From positions 124,001 through 188,000 of the forward strand of contig JAFEMX010000004.1 of assembly GCA_016892645.1 (NCBI GenBank): 64,000 nt of DNA, read 5' to 3'. The DNA comes from Micrococcaceae bacterium RIT 802. Lineage in GTDB: Bacteria > Actinomycetota > Actinomycetes > Actinomycetales > Micrococcaceae. The first letter of the stretch is position 1. Every line of letters begins with the position of its first letter. Both the position numbers and the translations under genes were made by a program. Below, piece by piece: positions 36,908-46,126 of this stretch. The notes under the pieces are model-generated. The model was not told the DNA's origin, did no database searches, and saw only the letters and a list, made by a program, of their open reading frames with translations.

Positions 36908-37956
36908 TGGAAGCCGCTACGAGTCCCGGGGTCTCGTATGTGATGCCGGTGCTCAACGAGGCCGGTTACATCCGGGAAGCCGTGGAAAGCATCCTCGGCC
37001 AGGAGTACGACGGCGAGCAGGAGATCGTGTTGGCCCTGGGGCCGAGTACGGATGATACGACCCGCATCGTCGAGGACCTGGCGGCTGCCGATGCGCGCGT
37101 CAGGTTCGTCCACAACCCGGCGTCCCGGACACCCATCGGGCTGAACCTGGCGATCAAGGCCACTCGTCTACCCATCGTCATCCGGGTCGACGCACACAGC
37201 ATTCTCGCTCCGAACTATACGCAGCGTGGTGTCGCCACTCTGCTGCGCACGGGGGCTGCGGATGTCGGCGGTCTGATGGCCGCGCGTGGCCGAAACGACC
37301 TCCAGCGCGCCGTCGCGGCGGCCTACAATTCCCGCTATGGTTTGGGCGGTGCCGCCTACCACTCCGGTGCGCCCGAAGGAGAGGCTGAATCCGCCTACCT
37401 GGGGATCTTTCGGCGTTCCATCTTCGACGAGGTCGGGTTCTATGACGAATCGTTGTGGCGCGGCCAGGACTGGGAATTGTGCCTCCGTATCCGCAAGGCG
37501 GGACACAAGATCTGGTTCGATCCCGAGCTGAGCACCACGTACTTCCCCCGTGAGGACTTCGGGCCGTTGGCCGCGCAAAGTTATGCCTCCGGCGTCTGGC
37601 GCGGCGAATTAGCCCGCCGGCATCCCGAGGGGAAGTCCTTCCGCCACCTGCTGCCGCCGACCGCCCTCTTGGCGTCGTCGCTTGGCAGCCTGGCCTGGTT
37701 TGTCCCCCTGGCGGGTTCCGGACCGCTGAAACGAACCCTGCTCAGCGGAATCCGCCTCGCACCCCTGGCCTACCTGGGGATGATCGGATACGCCGCAGTG
37801 ACCACGGAGCACCTGAGGCCGGCCCAGCGGTTGTTGCTGGCCCGGGTCCTGCCAACGATCCACTTCCCCTGGGCCGCAGGGTTCATCCGTGGACGCCTGC
37901 GTGGCTCAGGCCAGACGGTTGATGCAGGTCGTAGACGGTACGGGAAGACAAAATGA
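36907..37956 (+). CDS. GT2 glycosyltransferase, ExoA-like
   Basis: A 349-residue family 2 enzyme from ATG 36907; an upstream frame inside the ATPase gene is not used. The GT-A core runs SYVMPVLNEAGYIREAVESIL (8-28), RVDAHS near 95 (DxH in place of DxD, as in ExoA-type enzymes), and the acceptor-side RGQDWELCLRIR near 188. Hydrophobic stretches near 252-275 and 282-300 suggest membrane contact at the C-terminus. It probably acts on a lipid-linked intermediate of the cluster's polymer. The stop overlaps the next gene as ATGA. Confidence 0.85.
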   Translation: MEAATSPGVSYVMPVLNEAGYIREAVESILGQEYDGEQEIVLALGPSTDDTTRIVEDLAAADARVRFVHNPASRTPIGLNLAIKATRLPIVIRVDAHSILAPNYTQRGVATLLRTGAADVGGLMAARGRNDLQRAVAAAYNSRYGLGGAAYHSGAPEGEAESAYLGIFRRSIFDEVGFYDESLWRGQDWELCLRIRKAGHKIWFDPELSTTYFPREDFGPLAAQSYASGVWRGELARRHPEGKSFRHLLPPTALLASSLGSLAWFVPLAGSGPLKRTLLSGIRLAPLAYLGMIGYAAVTTEHLRPAQRLLLARVLPTIHFPWAAGFIRGRLRGSGQTVDAGRRRYGKTK

Positions 37957-38774
37957 GCACGGACGCTTCCCGTCCCCACCGGCCGACCCTGGAGCAATTG
38001 CGTACCGTCTGCCAGCCCCCGGAAGTCCGCGCCCGGCGCAACGCCGAGCACTGGACCGCCGAGCTCTACCTGCGCCATATCTCGATCTACCTCACCGCCC
38101 TGCTGATCCGCACCCCCATCTCGGCCAACGGGGTGACGGGGCTGATGATCCTCTCCGGTTGGGCCATGTCCGCCTCGCTGTTCATCCCCGGCATCTGGGG
38201 CCCGCTCCTCGCCGTCGTGCTCTCGCAACTGCAGTTGTACTTCGACTGCTGCGACGGTGAAGTGGCCCGGTGGCGCCAAACGCAGGGTCCCAAGGGCATC
38301 TTCATCGACATGGTCGGCCACCACACGACCGAGGCCCTACTGCCCATCGCCCTCGCCTTCCGGATCGCCCTGGCCGACGGGCAGGACGCCGCGGCGCTCG
38401 ACTACCGGATCCTGTTCATCGGGGCGCTGGTCGCGTTGCTGCTGGTGCTCAACCGGTCGCTGAGCCTCATGGTCCATGCAGCCCGCGGCATGGCCGGGCT
38501 GGGCAAGCTGCCCGATACGGGGGAGGCTCGGGCCATCCCCTCCGCCACCGTGCTGGGCAAGCTGCGCCGCGCGGCGCGCTTCCTGCCGTTCCACCGGCTG
38601 CTGCACGCCGTGGAATTGAGCCTGCTCATCCTCGCCGCGTCGATCATCTCTGCCCTCGTCGGCCAACCGGGAACTGCCGAAAGCTGGCTGCTGTGGGTCC
38701 TGCTCCCGGTCACCATCTTCGTTGGCCTCGGGCACTTCGTGGCCAGCATGGCCTCATCCCGACTCAGCGCCTAG
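37953..38774 (+). CDS. CDP-alcohol phosphotransferase with altered motif
   Basis: A 273-residue integral membrane protein of the CDP-alcohol phosphotransferase superfamily. About six hydrophobic segments are seen. The signature D-x2-D-G-x2-A-R-x8-G-x3-D-x3-D appears at 98-123 as D98, D101-G102, A105-R106, G115, D119, but the last position is His123 instead of Asp. That final Asp is held to be the catalytic base in studied members. In this cluster the enzyme could move a CDP-linked alcohol or polyol phosphate onto a lipid or glycan. Adjacent genes overlap or follow closely, so it is part of the operon. Confidence 0.82.
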   Translation: MSTDASRPHRPTLEQLRTVCQPPEVRARRNAEHWTAELYLRHISIYLTALLIRTPISANGVTGLMILSGWAMSASLFIPGIWGPLLAVVLSQLQLYFDCCDGEVARWRQTQGPKGIFIDMVGHHTTEALLPIALAFRIALADGQDAAALDYRILFIGALVALLLVLNRSLSLMVHAARGMAGLGKLPDTGEARAIPSATVLGKLRRAARFLPFHRLLHAVELSLLILAASIISALVGQPGTAESWLLWVLLPVTIFVGLGHFVASMASSRLSA

Positions 38775-38783
38775 GAGGCAGCC

Positions 38784-39695
38784 TTGGCCCCCCGCGGCAC
38801 CACGAGCACACCAGCGACCATTGGCGTCGTCATCCTCACCATGGGGGACCGGCCACAGGAACTCCGGCGTGCCTTCGCTTCCCTGGAGTTCCAGCTGGGC
38901 GTCGACATCGACGTCGCCGTGGTCGGCAATGGCTGGGACCCGGCCAGCATGCCCGGCGGCCTGCCGGACGGATTCACGCCGGTCCACCTGGAGGAGAACC
39001 TCGGGATCCCTGCCGGACGCAACGCAGGGGTGCCACACGTCCGCGGCGAGTTCATCCTCTTCCTGGACGACGATTCCTGGCTGCCGGATACCGACTTCCT
39101 GTCCGAGGCGGTCGCCCGGTTCCGCAAGTACCCTGACATGGGGATGCTGATGCCGCGCATCGCCGACCCCGAGGACCTCGAATCGCCGCGGCGCTGGATC
39201 CCGCGGTTGAACAAGCGCACCGCCCGGGACTCGAGCAACATCTTCCACGTGGGGGAGACCTGCCTGCTGCTGCCCCGGGAGATCTTCGAGGCCACCCGCG
39301 GATGGGCCGGGGGATTCTGGTATGCGCACGAGGGCATCGAGCTGGCGTGGCGGGTCTGGGATACCGGCCATCGGGTCTGGTATGCGGGGGATCTGCGGGT
39401 CTGTCACCCGGTTGTCGATCCCCGCCGCCACGGTGAGTTCTACCGGCTCAACGCCCGGAACCGTGTATGGCTGGCCCGCCGGAACCTGCGCTGGCCCTTC
39501 AGCTGGGCCTACGTCGGATCCTGGACGCTGATCAACATCGTCCGGCTCCGCAGGGACCGCAATGGCCTGCGCCAGCACCTGGCCGGGCTGGTCTCCGGCT
39601 ACCGGACCTCGCCCTGGTACCAGCAACCGCGTCCGAAGCTCAGCTGGCGCACCCATTTGCGGATGACGTTGGCGGGCCGGCCGCCCGTCATCTGA
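38784..39695 (+). CDS. GT2 glycosyltransferase
   Basis: A 303-residue family 2 enzyme starting at TTG 38784 after AGGAGGCAGCC, a very good ribosome site that decides the start. The fold shows IGVVILTMGDRPQEL near 13, LEENLGIPAGRNAG near 71, the metal motif FLDDDSWLP near 93 and HEGIELAWRVWDTGHRVWY near 180. It adds a sugar to the growing or side chain of the cluster's glycopolymer; donor unknown. The following 100 bases to tagD hold no clear gene. Confidence 0.85.
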   Translation: MAPRGTTSTPATIGVVILTMGDRPQELRRAFASLEFQLGVDIDVAVVGNGWDPASMPGGLPDGFTPVHLEENLGIPAGRNAGVPHVRGEFILFLDDDSWLPDTDFLSEAVARFRKYPDMGMLMPRIADPEDLESPRRWIPRLNKRTARDSSNIFHVGETCLLLPREIFEATRGWAGGFWYAHEGIELAWRVWDTGHRVWYAGDLRVCHPVVDPRRHGEFYRLNARNRVWLARRNLRWPFSWAYVGSWTLINIVRLRRDRNGLRQHLAGLVSGYRTSPWYQQPRPKLSWRTHLRMTLAGRPPVI

Positions 39696-39795
39696 CCTGC
39701 CGTCCTGCGGGAACACGGCCCGAACGGTGGGTGAACGCCGATCGCTTCTCGTCTAGAGTAATGATGGACCCCCGTACCCGACGACAGGTTGGACC

Positions 39796-40257
39796 ATGAC
39801 CAAAACCGTACTCACCTACGGGACCTTCGACCTTTTCCACATCGGGCATCTGAATATCCTGAAGCGGTTGAAGGAGAAGGGCGACCACCTGATCGTCGGT
39901 GTCTCCACCGATGGATTCAACGCCATCAAGGGCAAGAAGCCGATCGTCCCCTTCGACCAGCGGATCGAGATCGTCCGGTCCATCCGGTATGTCGACGAGG
40001 CCATCCCGGAAGACAACTGGGAACAGAAGCGCTTGGACATCGACAAATACGACGTCGATGTCTTCGGGATCGGTGATGACTGGCGGGGCAAGTTCGACGA
40101 CCTCGAAGACCGGGTCGAGGTCGTCTACCTGCCGCGCACCAGCGGCATTTCTACCACGGAGATGAAACGCATCCTCAGCGCCTTCGACGAACGCCACGTC
40201 GCGGAACTGAAGAAGACCTTGGACAGCCTCAGTCAGATCGTCAAGGAACTGAGCTAA
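39796..40257 (+). CDS. tagD: Glycerol-3-phosphate cytidylyltransferase
   Basis: TagD makes CDP-glycerol from CTP and sn-glycerol 3-phosphate. 153 residues, slightly longer than Bacillus TagD. It starts VLTYGTFDLFHIGHLNILKR with the HxGH motif as HIGH at 16-19, then GVSTDGFN near 35, FGIGDDWRG near 91 and RTSGISTTEMKR near 113-124, the second nucleotide motif. Glycerol 3-phosphate comes from gpsA in the same window, and the CDP-glycerol is the substrate of the downstream glycerophosphotransferases. This gene points firmly to a glycerol-phosphate-containing polymer. Confidence 0.93.
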   Translation: MTKTVLTYGTFDLFHIGHLNILKRLKEKGDHLIVGVSTDGFNAIKGKKPIVPFDQRIEIVRSIRYVDEAIPEDNWEQKRLDIDKYDVDVFGIGDDWRGKFDDLEDRVEVVYLPRTSGISTTEMKRILSAFDERHVAELKKTLDSLSQIVKELS

Positions 40258-40303
40258 AAGCTGCCTTCCGCGCGGCGGGGGGCACCACTGCGGGAGTGCA
40301 TGC

Positions 40304-42964
40304 ATGGAGCTGGCTAGCCAGACCAGGAAGTTCGCGGAACGGGCTCGGAAAGCCGTCCGGGCCGAGATCCATTCGGCGGCGATGACCCAGCCGCTGCGGC
40401 GCGGGACGGTGCTCTACGAGTCGTTTTCGGGCAACGGGATGCTCTGCAATCCCGAGGCCCTGTTCCACCGGCTGCTCGAGCTCCCCGAGTTCGCGTCAAT
40501 GACCCACATCTGGGTGCTGGCCGACCTCGAGTCCCATTCCATGGTGATCAGCCGGTATCGCCGCCTCGGCAACGTCAAATTCGTCGAGTACCAGTCGGCC
40601 GCCTACTTTGCGGCCCTGGCCAGCTCCGAATACCTCGTCAACAACGCGACGTTCCCCTGGCAGTTCGTCAAGCGGGCCGGGCAGAAGTACATCAACACCT
40701 GGCACGGTACGCCCCTGAAGACGATGGGCTACGACGTCGAGGGCGGTGGCCCCGACACCCGGAACATCGTGCGAAACTTCCTGCAGGCCGACTACCTGGT
40801 GGCCGCGAACGAGGCGATGGCCGACATGTACCTCCGCGCCTACAAAATGGGCAATATCTACCGCGGCACGCTCATCACCGCAGGATACCCGCGCATCGAC
40901 CGGCAGCGGCCCGACGACGCATCTCGGGAGCAGGCGCGCACGGACCTCGCCGCTTCCGGGGTCACCCTCGATGATCGCCGAATCATCCTGATTGCACCCA
41001 CCTGGAAGGGTGCCTCCTTCTACTCGCCGGCCAACGATGCGGAACAGCTGCTGCAGCAGGTGCGGGAACTGGAGTCGCGGATCGATACGACGCAATTCCG
41101 GGTCCTGCTCAAGGTCCACCAGGTCGTTTACCGCGCGGCGCGAGACTTGCCGGGCATCACCGAGTACCTCGTGCCGAACGGCGTCCCGACGAACGTGATG
41201 TTGGGCCTCACCGACATCCTGGTGACCGACTACTCGAGTATCTACGTGGACTTCCTGGCGACCGGCCGGCCGGTCTTTTTCTTCGCGCCGGACGCGGTTG
41301 ACTACGAACGGGACCGGGGGAGCTACACCCCGCCCGAGGGACTGCCGGGGCCCAGCGCCGAAACCATCGCGCGCCTCGTGGAGAACATGGAGGCCACCGG
41401 CGCCTTCACCGACTGGCCCGTCCTGTCGCAGGCCTATGAGACGGCGCGCATACGGTACTGCGGCGATGAGGACGGGGCAGCGACGGACCGGCTGATCGAT
41501 GTGGCCTTCCGTGGCAATACCGATAGCACCGGGGTTCGGACCGACCATCGGGATGGCCGCGAGTCGATCCTCATCTACCTCGGCGGGATGGCTTCCAACG
41601 GCATCACGACCTCGGTGCTGAACCTCCTGGACAACATTGACTACGACCGCTTCGACGTGACTGCCTTCTACTCCTATTCACGGCAGGCGGACAAGAAGAC
41701 GAATGCAGCGGCCATCAACCCCAACGTCCGGCTGCTGCCCCGGCAGGGCGGGCACACCACCGGGCTCCTCGGTCGCCGGAAGTGCCGGGGGATGCTGGCG
41801 ACGGGCTTGGGGGACGGGGACTACCGAGGTACACCGGACACGGTGTGGGACCGCGAATGGCGGCGGTGTTTCGGTGATGCCGAATTCGACTACATCGTCG
41901 ACTTCAGCGGTTACGGCCCCTTCTGGGATTTCATCCTGCTGCGCGGGCGCGCCAAACAGCACACCATTTGGCTGCACAACGACCTGGCTGCGGATGCGGA
42001 ACGCGAGGTGGGGGGCGCCAAATCCCTGAAGAAGCACTTGACGGGGGTTTTCTCCACCTACAAGGATTTCGACCGTCTCGTGTCCGTTTCACCGGAACTG
42101 AACCTCGTTAACCGCAAGCACCTCGCGGCCCTGGCCGAACCAGAGAAATTCACGGCTGCCGTCAACACCTGCAATGCCGCCAAAGTCCTGCGCATGGGCA
42201 GGCTCGATGCGACGGACTACGCCCCCAGCGCCGTCGACCCCGTGTCCATCACGGCGCCCAACCTACACGACGCCCTGCTCGAACTCTCCAGGACCTACGA
42301 TCCGCAGGACATCGGCAGACTGGCTCAACGTCAGGCGACACTGCGGCAATTCTTCCCCTCCGCCAGCGCCCACGCCACGACCTTCGTCACTGTCGGCCGC
42401 CTCTCGCCGGAGAAGAACCACGCCCGCATGATCAGGGCGTTCGCCCATGTCCATGCAGAACGCCCCGACACCCGCTTGATGATCATCGGCAGCGGCCCGC
42501 TGCGTCGTGACCTTGGCTCATTGGCGGAGTCGAGCGGGATCGGACACGCCGTGGTCTTCACCGGCCAACAGCGCAACCCATACATGCTGATGAAGGAGGC
42601 GGATTGCTTCGTCATGTCCAGCGACTACGAAGGACAACCGATGGTAATCCTCGAGGCCAAGATCCTCGGTTTGCCTGTGGTCAGCACCGCATTTGGCTCC
42701 GTCCACAGCGCGCTGCCGGAGGGCACCGGCCACATCACCGGCTTCAGCGATGAGGAGCTGGCCGCTGGCATGATCGCCTATCTCGACGGACGGGTCCCGG
42801 CCGCCGCCTTCGACGCCGAGGCCTACAACCGGCTGGCCATCGAGGAGTTCTACGCGGCCATCGGGGCGCAACCGGAGCACCACGAATCCCTGACCTCCCG
42901 GCCGGGAAGCCGGATCTACCACCGCTGGGCTGACGACTCCGCAACCACGGCAGGTCGAGCCTGA
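40304..42964 (+). CDS. CDP-glycerol glycerophosphotransferase fused to GT4 glycosyltransferase
   Basis: An 886-residue fusion. Residues about 90-400 are a TagB/TagF-type domain: NTWHGTPLKTMGYD (131-144) with the catalytic His134, YPRIDR near 195, APTWKG near 231 and VTDYSSIYVDF (307-317). From about 421 a GT4 module begins (LIYLGGMASNGITT) and carries VGRLSPEKNHARMIRAF near 693 and SSDYEGQPMVILEAKILG near 768, with the EX7E donor site. One chain may thus add glycerol phosphate and a sugar by turns. Start ATG 40304 has GCGGGAG upstream. Shares one base with the next gene. Confidence 0.9.
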   Translation: MELASQTRKFAERARKAVRAEIHSAAMTQPLRRGTVLYESFSGNGMLCNPEALFHRLLELPEFASMTHIWVLADLESHSMVISRYRRLGNVKFVEYQSAAYFAALASSEYLVNNATFPWQFVKRAGQKYINTWHGTPLKTMGYDVEGGGPDTRNIVRNFLQADYLVAANEAMADMYLRAYKMGNIYRGTLITAGYPRIDRQRPDDASREQARTDLAASGVTLDDRRIILIAPTWKGASFYSPANDAEQLLQQVRELESRIDTTQFRVLLKVHQVVYRAARDLPGITEYLVPNGVPTNVMLGLTDILVTDYSSIYVDFLATGRPVFFFAPDAVDYERDRGSYTPPEGLPGPSAETIARLVENMEATGAFTDWPVLSQAYETARIRYCGDEDGAATDRLIDVAFRGNTDSTGVRTDHRDGRESILIYLGGMASNGITTSVLNLLDNIDYDRFDVTAFYSYSRQADKKTNAAAINPNVRLLPRQGGHTTGLLGRRKCRGMLATGLGDGDYRGTPDTVWDREWRRCFGDAEFDYIVDFSGYGPFWDFILLRGRAKQHTIWLHNDLAADAEREVGGAKSLKKHLTGVFSTYKDFDRLVSVSPELNLVNRKHLAALAEPEKFTAAVNTCNAAKVLRMGRLDATDYAPSAVDPVSITAPNLHDALLELSRTYDPQDIGRLAQRQATLRQFFPSASAHATTFVTVGRLSPEKNHARMIRAFAHVHAERPDTRLMIIGSGPLRRDLGSLAESSGIGHAVVFTGQQRNPYMLMKEADCFVMSSDYEGQPMVILEAKILGLPVVSTAFGSVHSALPEGTGHITGFSDEELAAGMIAYLDGRVPAAAFDAEAYNRLAIEEFYAAIGAQPEHHESLTSRPGSRIYHRWADDSATTAGRA

Positions 42965-44910
42965 TGCCCGCCATCGACCTCCAGGTCAGCGTCGTCGTCG
43001 CCGCCTACAACTCGCCGCCGGAGCTCGACGGCCTCATCGCCTCCCTCGACGCGCAGTCGCTGCCGGATGACCAGTTCGAGGCCATCTTCGTCGACGACGG
43101 TTCCAGTGACGGGACCCTGGCCCGGTTGCGCCGCCTGGCCGCACAGCGCAGCTACATGTCGGTCCACACCATCGCGAACTCCGGGTGGCCCGGCAAACCC
43201 CGCAACGTCGGCACGGCGGCCGCCCGCGGCGAATACGTCTTCTACGCCGACCATGACGACTACCTCTTTCCCGAGGCGCTGGAGCGCATGAGCGCGTTTG
43301 CCCGCGCGAACCGGCTCGACGTGGTCCACCCGAAAGAAGTCGTCGAAGGCTGGAGCGGTCCCGGCTGGAGCGCCTGGCAACGGGAAGTCCCGCGGGTGAC
43401 CGAGTGGACGTCCACCGTTGTCCAATGCATCACCCCGCACAAGCTCTACCGCAAGGCGTTCCTGGAGAAACATCGCATCACCTTCCCCGAGGGCAAGGTC
43501 CGGCTCGAGGACTTCAGCTTCAATGCCGAGGCCTGGGCGGCCACCGAGGCGGTCGGGATCTTCTCCAGCTACCCGTGCTACCGCTGGATGGTCTACGACG
43601 ACAACAGCCACAAGAAGGGCTTCGAGTTCGAGTCGTACTGGAGCGACTTCGAGGCGTCCCTCCAGCCCCTGCTGCAATTGCCGGCCGGTAGCGGAAAACG
43701 CAATCACCTGCTTTTGCGCTGGTACCGCAGCCGCATCCTCGAACGCCTAGCCGGGATCTATTCCACCTACAGCGAGACCTATCGGCAGCGCCTGGACCAC
43801 AAGTTCACCGAGCTGCTGCCGTACTTCCCACCCGAGCTGGACACACTGCTCAGCGCCGCCGACCGGCTGCGCTCGCACCTGCTGCGCCAGGGGCGCTTCG
43901 ACGCGCTGTTGACGCTGTCGACCCTGGACCGCGGCATGCGGCTGGACCTGCAAACCTCCGACGTGCGGTGGAGGGATGGCTCATTGGAGATCCGCGGCCA
44001 TGGGACACTCGTGGACCGCGAGGGCGTCCCCGTCCGCTTCGTCCACACCGCCGGCGGTGGCCTGCGTCGTGACCTTCCCGCGGAAGTCCTCGAGGGCGTC
44101 CCGGATGCGGTCGCCGATATCGTCACCGATCTGGAACGCACCACGCCCCATGTGGTCATCCGCGACCGCACCGACAACGTCGATTGGTTCGTCCCCTCCC
44201 GGGGCAACGTGGCGAGCTGGGATGAGAACGGGGCCACGGCGGTTGGATTCGAATTCACCGCGCAGCTCGACCCGCAATTCGCCGCTTTCGGAACCGCCCT
44301 GTCGGATGCCGTGTGGGACGTCTTCGCACGGCTACCCGACATGGGGTATACCGCCACGCATCGCCTGAAGGTCGAGAAGGTAACCCACGGCGCCGCCCTC
44401 CACCACGGACGCCAGGCCATCGCGTACCGCACCAAGCCCGGTTACCTGGCCCTGGATTTGGGGTCCTCGGTGCGGACCGTCGTCGGCACGGCCCAACCGC
44501 ATGCCGCCGATGTCGTCCGCCGGGCGGCGACCACGGATATCACGCTTCGCCGGGTGCACATCGCCGGACAGACCCGGCTGGACGGCCACCTCGAAACCGC
44601 CACCGGGAATCGCCCGGCGACCCTCGAGAGCCGGGGAACGACGGCGGTGCTCCGCCTCAAGGGGGCTCCGGGTGAGGTGCGGGGGAGCCGCGCGGTCTTC
44701 AACGGGCGTCGTAGTGCGCCCCTCATGACCGCACCGGAGACCGAACCGGTAGACGGAACCGCCCCGGAGTCGTCGCCGGCAGCGGCTGGCCGGCCGCAGG
44801 TGGCACGCGATGTCCTCGACGCGGCCCGGACTTTGGCGGCCAGCCCCACCGGTCAGCGTGTCCGCCGGACTGTCCGCCGTGCCACCCGACGCCTCCGCGG
44901 AAGGAAGTAG
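42964..44910 (+). CDS. GT2 glycosyltransferase, TarS/TarP-like
   Basis: A 648-residue protein. The GT-A domain (1-330) has SVVVAAYNSPPELDGL, FVDDGSSDGTL near 40, the metal/catalytic ADHDDYLFP near 97 and RLEDFSFNAEAW near 180, as in TarS/TarP enzymes that put GlcNAc on polyol-phosphate teichoic acids. After residue 330 come beta-rich segments (WRDGSLEIRGHGTLV and so on), comparable to the non-catalytic C-terminal domains of TarS, then a disordered basic tail. It likely decorates the poly-glycerol-phosphate chain. The sugar and linkage cannot be read from sequence. Confidence 0.82.
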   Translation: MPAIDLQVSVVVAAYNSPPELDGLIASLDAQSLPDDQFEAIFVDDGSSDGTLARLRRLAAQRSYMSVHTIANSGWPGKPRNVGTAAARGEYVFYADHDDYLFPEALERMSAFARANRLDVVHPKEVVEGWSGPGWSAWQREVPRVTEWTSTVVQCITPHKLYRKAFLEKHRITFPEGKVRLEDFSFNAEAWAATEAVGIFSSYPCYRWMVYDDNSHKKGFEFESYWSDFEASLQPLLQLPAGSGKRNHLLLRWYRSRILERLAGIYSTYSETYRQRLDHKFTELLPYFPPELDTLLSAADRLRSHLLRQGRFDALLTLSTLDRGMRLDLQTSDVRWRDGSLEIRGHGTLVDREGVPVRFVHTAGGGLRRDLPAEVLEGVPDAVADIVTDLERTTPHVVIRDRTDNVDWFVPSRGNVASWDENGATAVGFEFTAQLDPQFAAFGTALSDAVWDVFARLPDMGYTATHRLKVEKVTHGAALHHGRQAIAYRTKPGYLALDLGSSVRTVVGTAQPHAADVVRRAATTDITLRRVHIAGQTRLDGHLETATGNRPATLESRGTTAVLRLKGAPGEVRGSRAVFNGRRSAPLMTAPETEPVDGTAPESSPAAAGRPQVARDVLDAARTLAASPTGQRVRRTVRRATRRLRGRK

Positions 44911-44916
44911 CCGACC

Positions 44917-46107
44917 ATGACGACTCCAGCACACCTTCCGGCGCAGCGGACACCCCGGGACGTCCTGTTGGTCGGAGCCTACGAACGCGACAACTTCGGG
45001 GACCTGCTGTTCCTGTTGATGACCGAACGCTACCTGCCCACCGACCGCGTGACAGCGGCTGCGCCCATGGCCGCGGACATGAGCGCCGTCTTCGGCCGCT
45101 ACATCCCCGCCTATGGCCCGTTGCTCAAGACCCACGCGTATGACACGGTCTGGACCGTCGGCGGGGAGATCGGCAGCGTCAGCCTCGGGGCGGCGTACAA
45201 CTATTCGTTGAGCCCCGGGATGCTCTCCGTCTACCAGGCATGCGATGCCGCCGGCCGCAGCGCGATCCGACGCTCGCTGAGTTCTGACATCGACACAGAT
45301 CTGGCCTACGTGCCGACCTTGCGGGACTTCGGCCTCAACGCCGGCGCCCGCCAAGTCCTGAATTCGGTCGGCATCTCCGCCGTGAACCGGCTCAAACCAG
45401 AGGAACGGGACCGGGTCATCGGGAAGATCGCGGCGGCCGAAACCATCACGGTCCGCGACCGCGCTTCAAGCGCTCTATTGGCCGAACACGGCATCGAGCA
45501 CACGCTCGGGCCGGATATGGTGCACAGTATCAGCGTCGTGCTGCCATCCGATGACGTCGCTTCGGAGCCCTACGTCTGCTTCCATGCAGCCAGCAGCTAC
45601 GTCCGGTCCGCGGGGGCCGACGCCATCGCGGGCCAGCTGGTCGCCATCGCGGGTCGGACGGGGCTGGGGATCCATCTCTTCGTAGCGGGACTCGCCAGCG
45701 GGCACGACTCGTTGGCGCGCTACGAGGAGATCCGCGATGCCTGCACGCGGCGATCTCCGCAGGTGAAGGTCACGATTTCCGCGTCACGGGATCCGCTGGA
45801 TTTGGCGCGGTCCATCCGCCAATCGCAGGGATGGATCGGCACTTCCCTGCATGGCCGGATCATCGCCGGTTCCTACGGGCTACCCCGGGTGAGCCTGTCC
45901 AAGAGCTGGAAAACTGCCGACCTTCGCGAGAAGACCGCCGTCTACGCTGCCACGTGGGATGACGCCATGCCCCACGCCGTCGCGCTGGAGCAGATTCCGA
46001 CGGCCTTCGCACAATCTACGTCCTCCCGGCTGAAGAGCCGCGCAGCCGAGACCGGGCGCGAACTCGCTTGGGCTGCCCACCGGAACATGGTGCAGACCGT
46101 GGGTTAG
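44917..46107 (+). CDS. Polysaccharide pyruvyl transferase family protein
   Basis: A 396-residue member of the polysaccharide pyruvyl transferase family: LLVGAYERDNFGDLLF near 17, VWTVGGEIGS near 78, VGISAVNRL near 149, TVRDRASSALL near 172, GPDMVHSI near 194 and the C-terminal nucleotide-binding-like GTSLHGRIIAGSYGLPRVS near 308. Start ATG 44917 follows the GT2 gene after six bases. It would add a ketal-linked pyruvate from phosphoenolpyruvate to a sugar of the wall polymer, giving negative charge. It ends tail to tail with the minus-strand gene, 19 bases apart. Confidence 0.85.
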   Translation: MTTPAHLPAQRTPRDVLLVGAYERDNFGDLLFLLMTERYLPTDRVTAAAPMAADMSAVFGRYIPAYGPLLKTHAYDTVWTVGGEIGSVSLGAAYNYSLSPGMLSVYQACDAAGRSAIRRSLSSDIDTDLAYVPTLRDFGLNAGARQVLNSVGISAVNRLKPEERDRVIGKIAAAETITVRDRASSALLAEHGIEHTLGPDMVHSISVVLPSDDVASEPYVCFHAASSYVRSAGADAIAGQLVAIAGRTGLGIHLFVAGLASGHDSLARYEEIRDACTRRSPQVKVTISASRDPLDLARSIRQSQGWIGTSLHGRIIAGSYGLPRVSLSKSWKTADLREKTAVYAATWDDAMPHAVALEQIPTAFAQSTSSRLKSRAAETGRELAWAAHRNMVQTVG

Positions 46108-46126
46108 CCTAGATCTCTCTCGTCGT

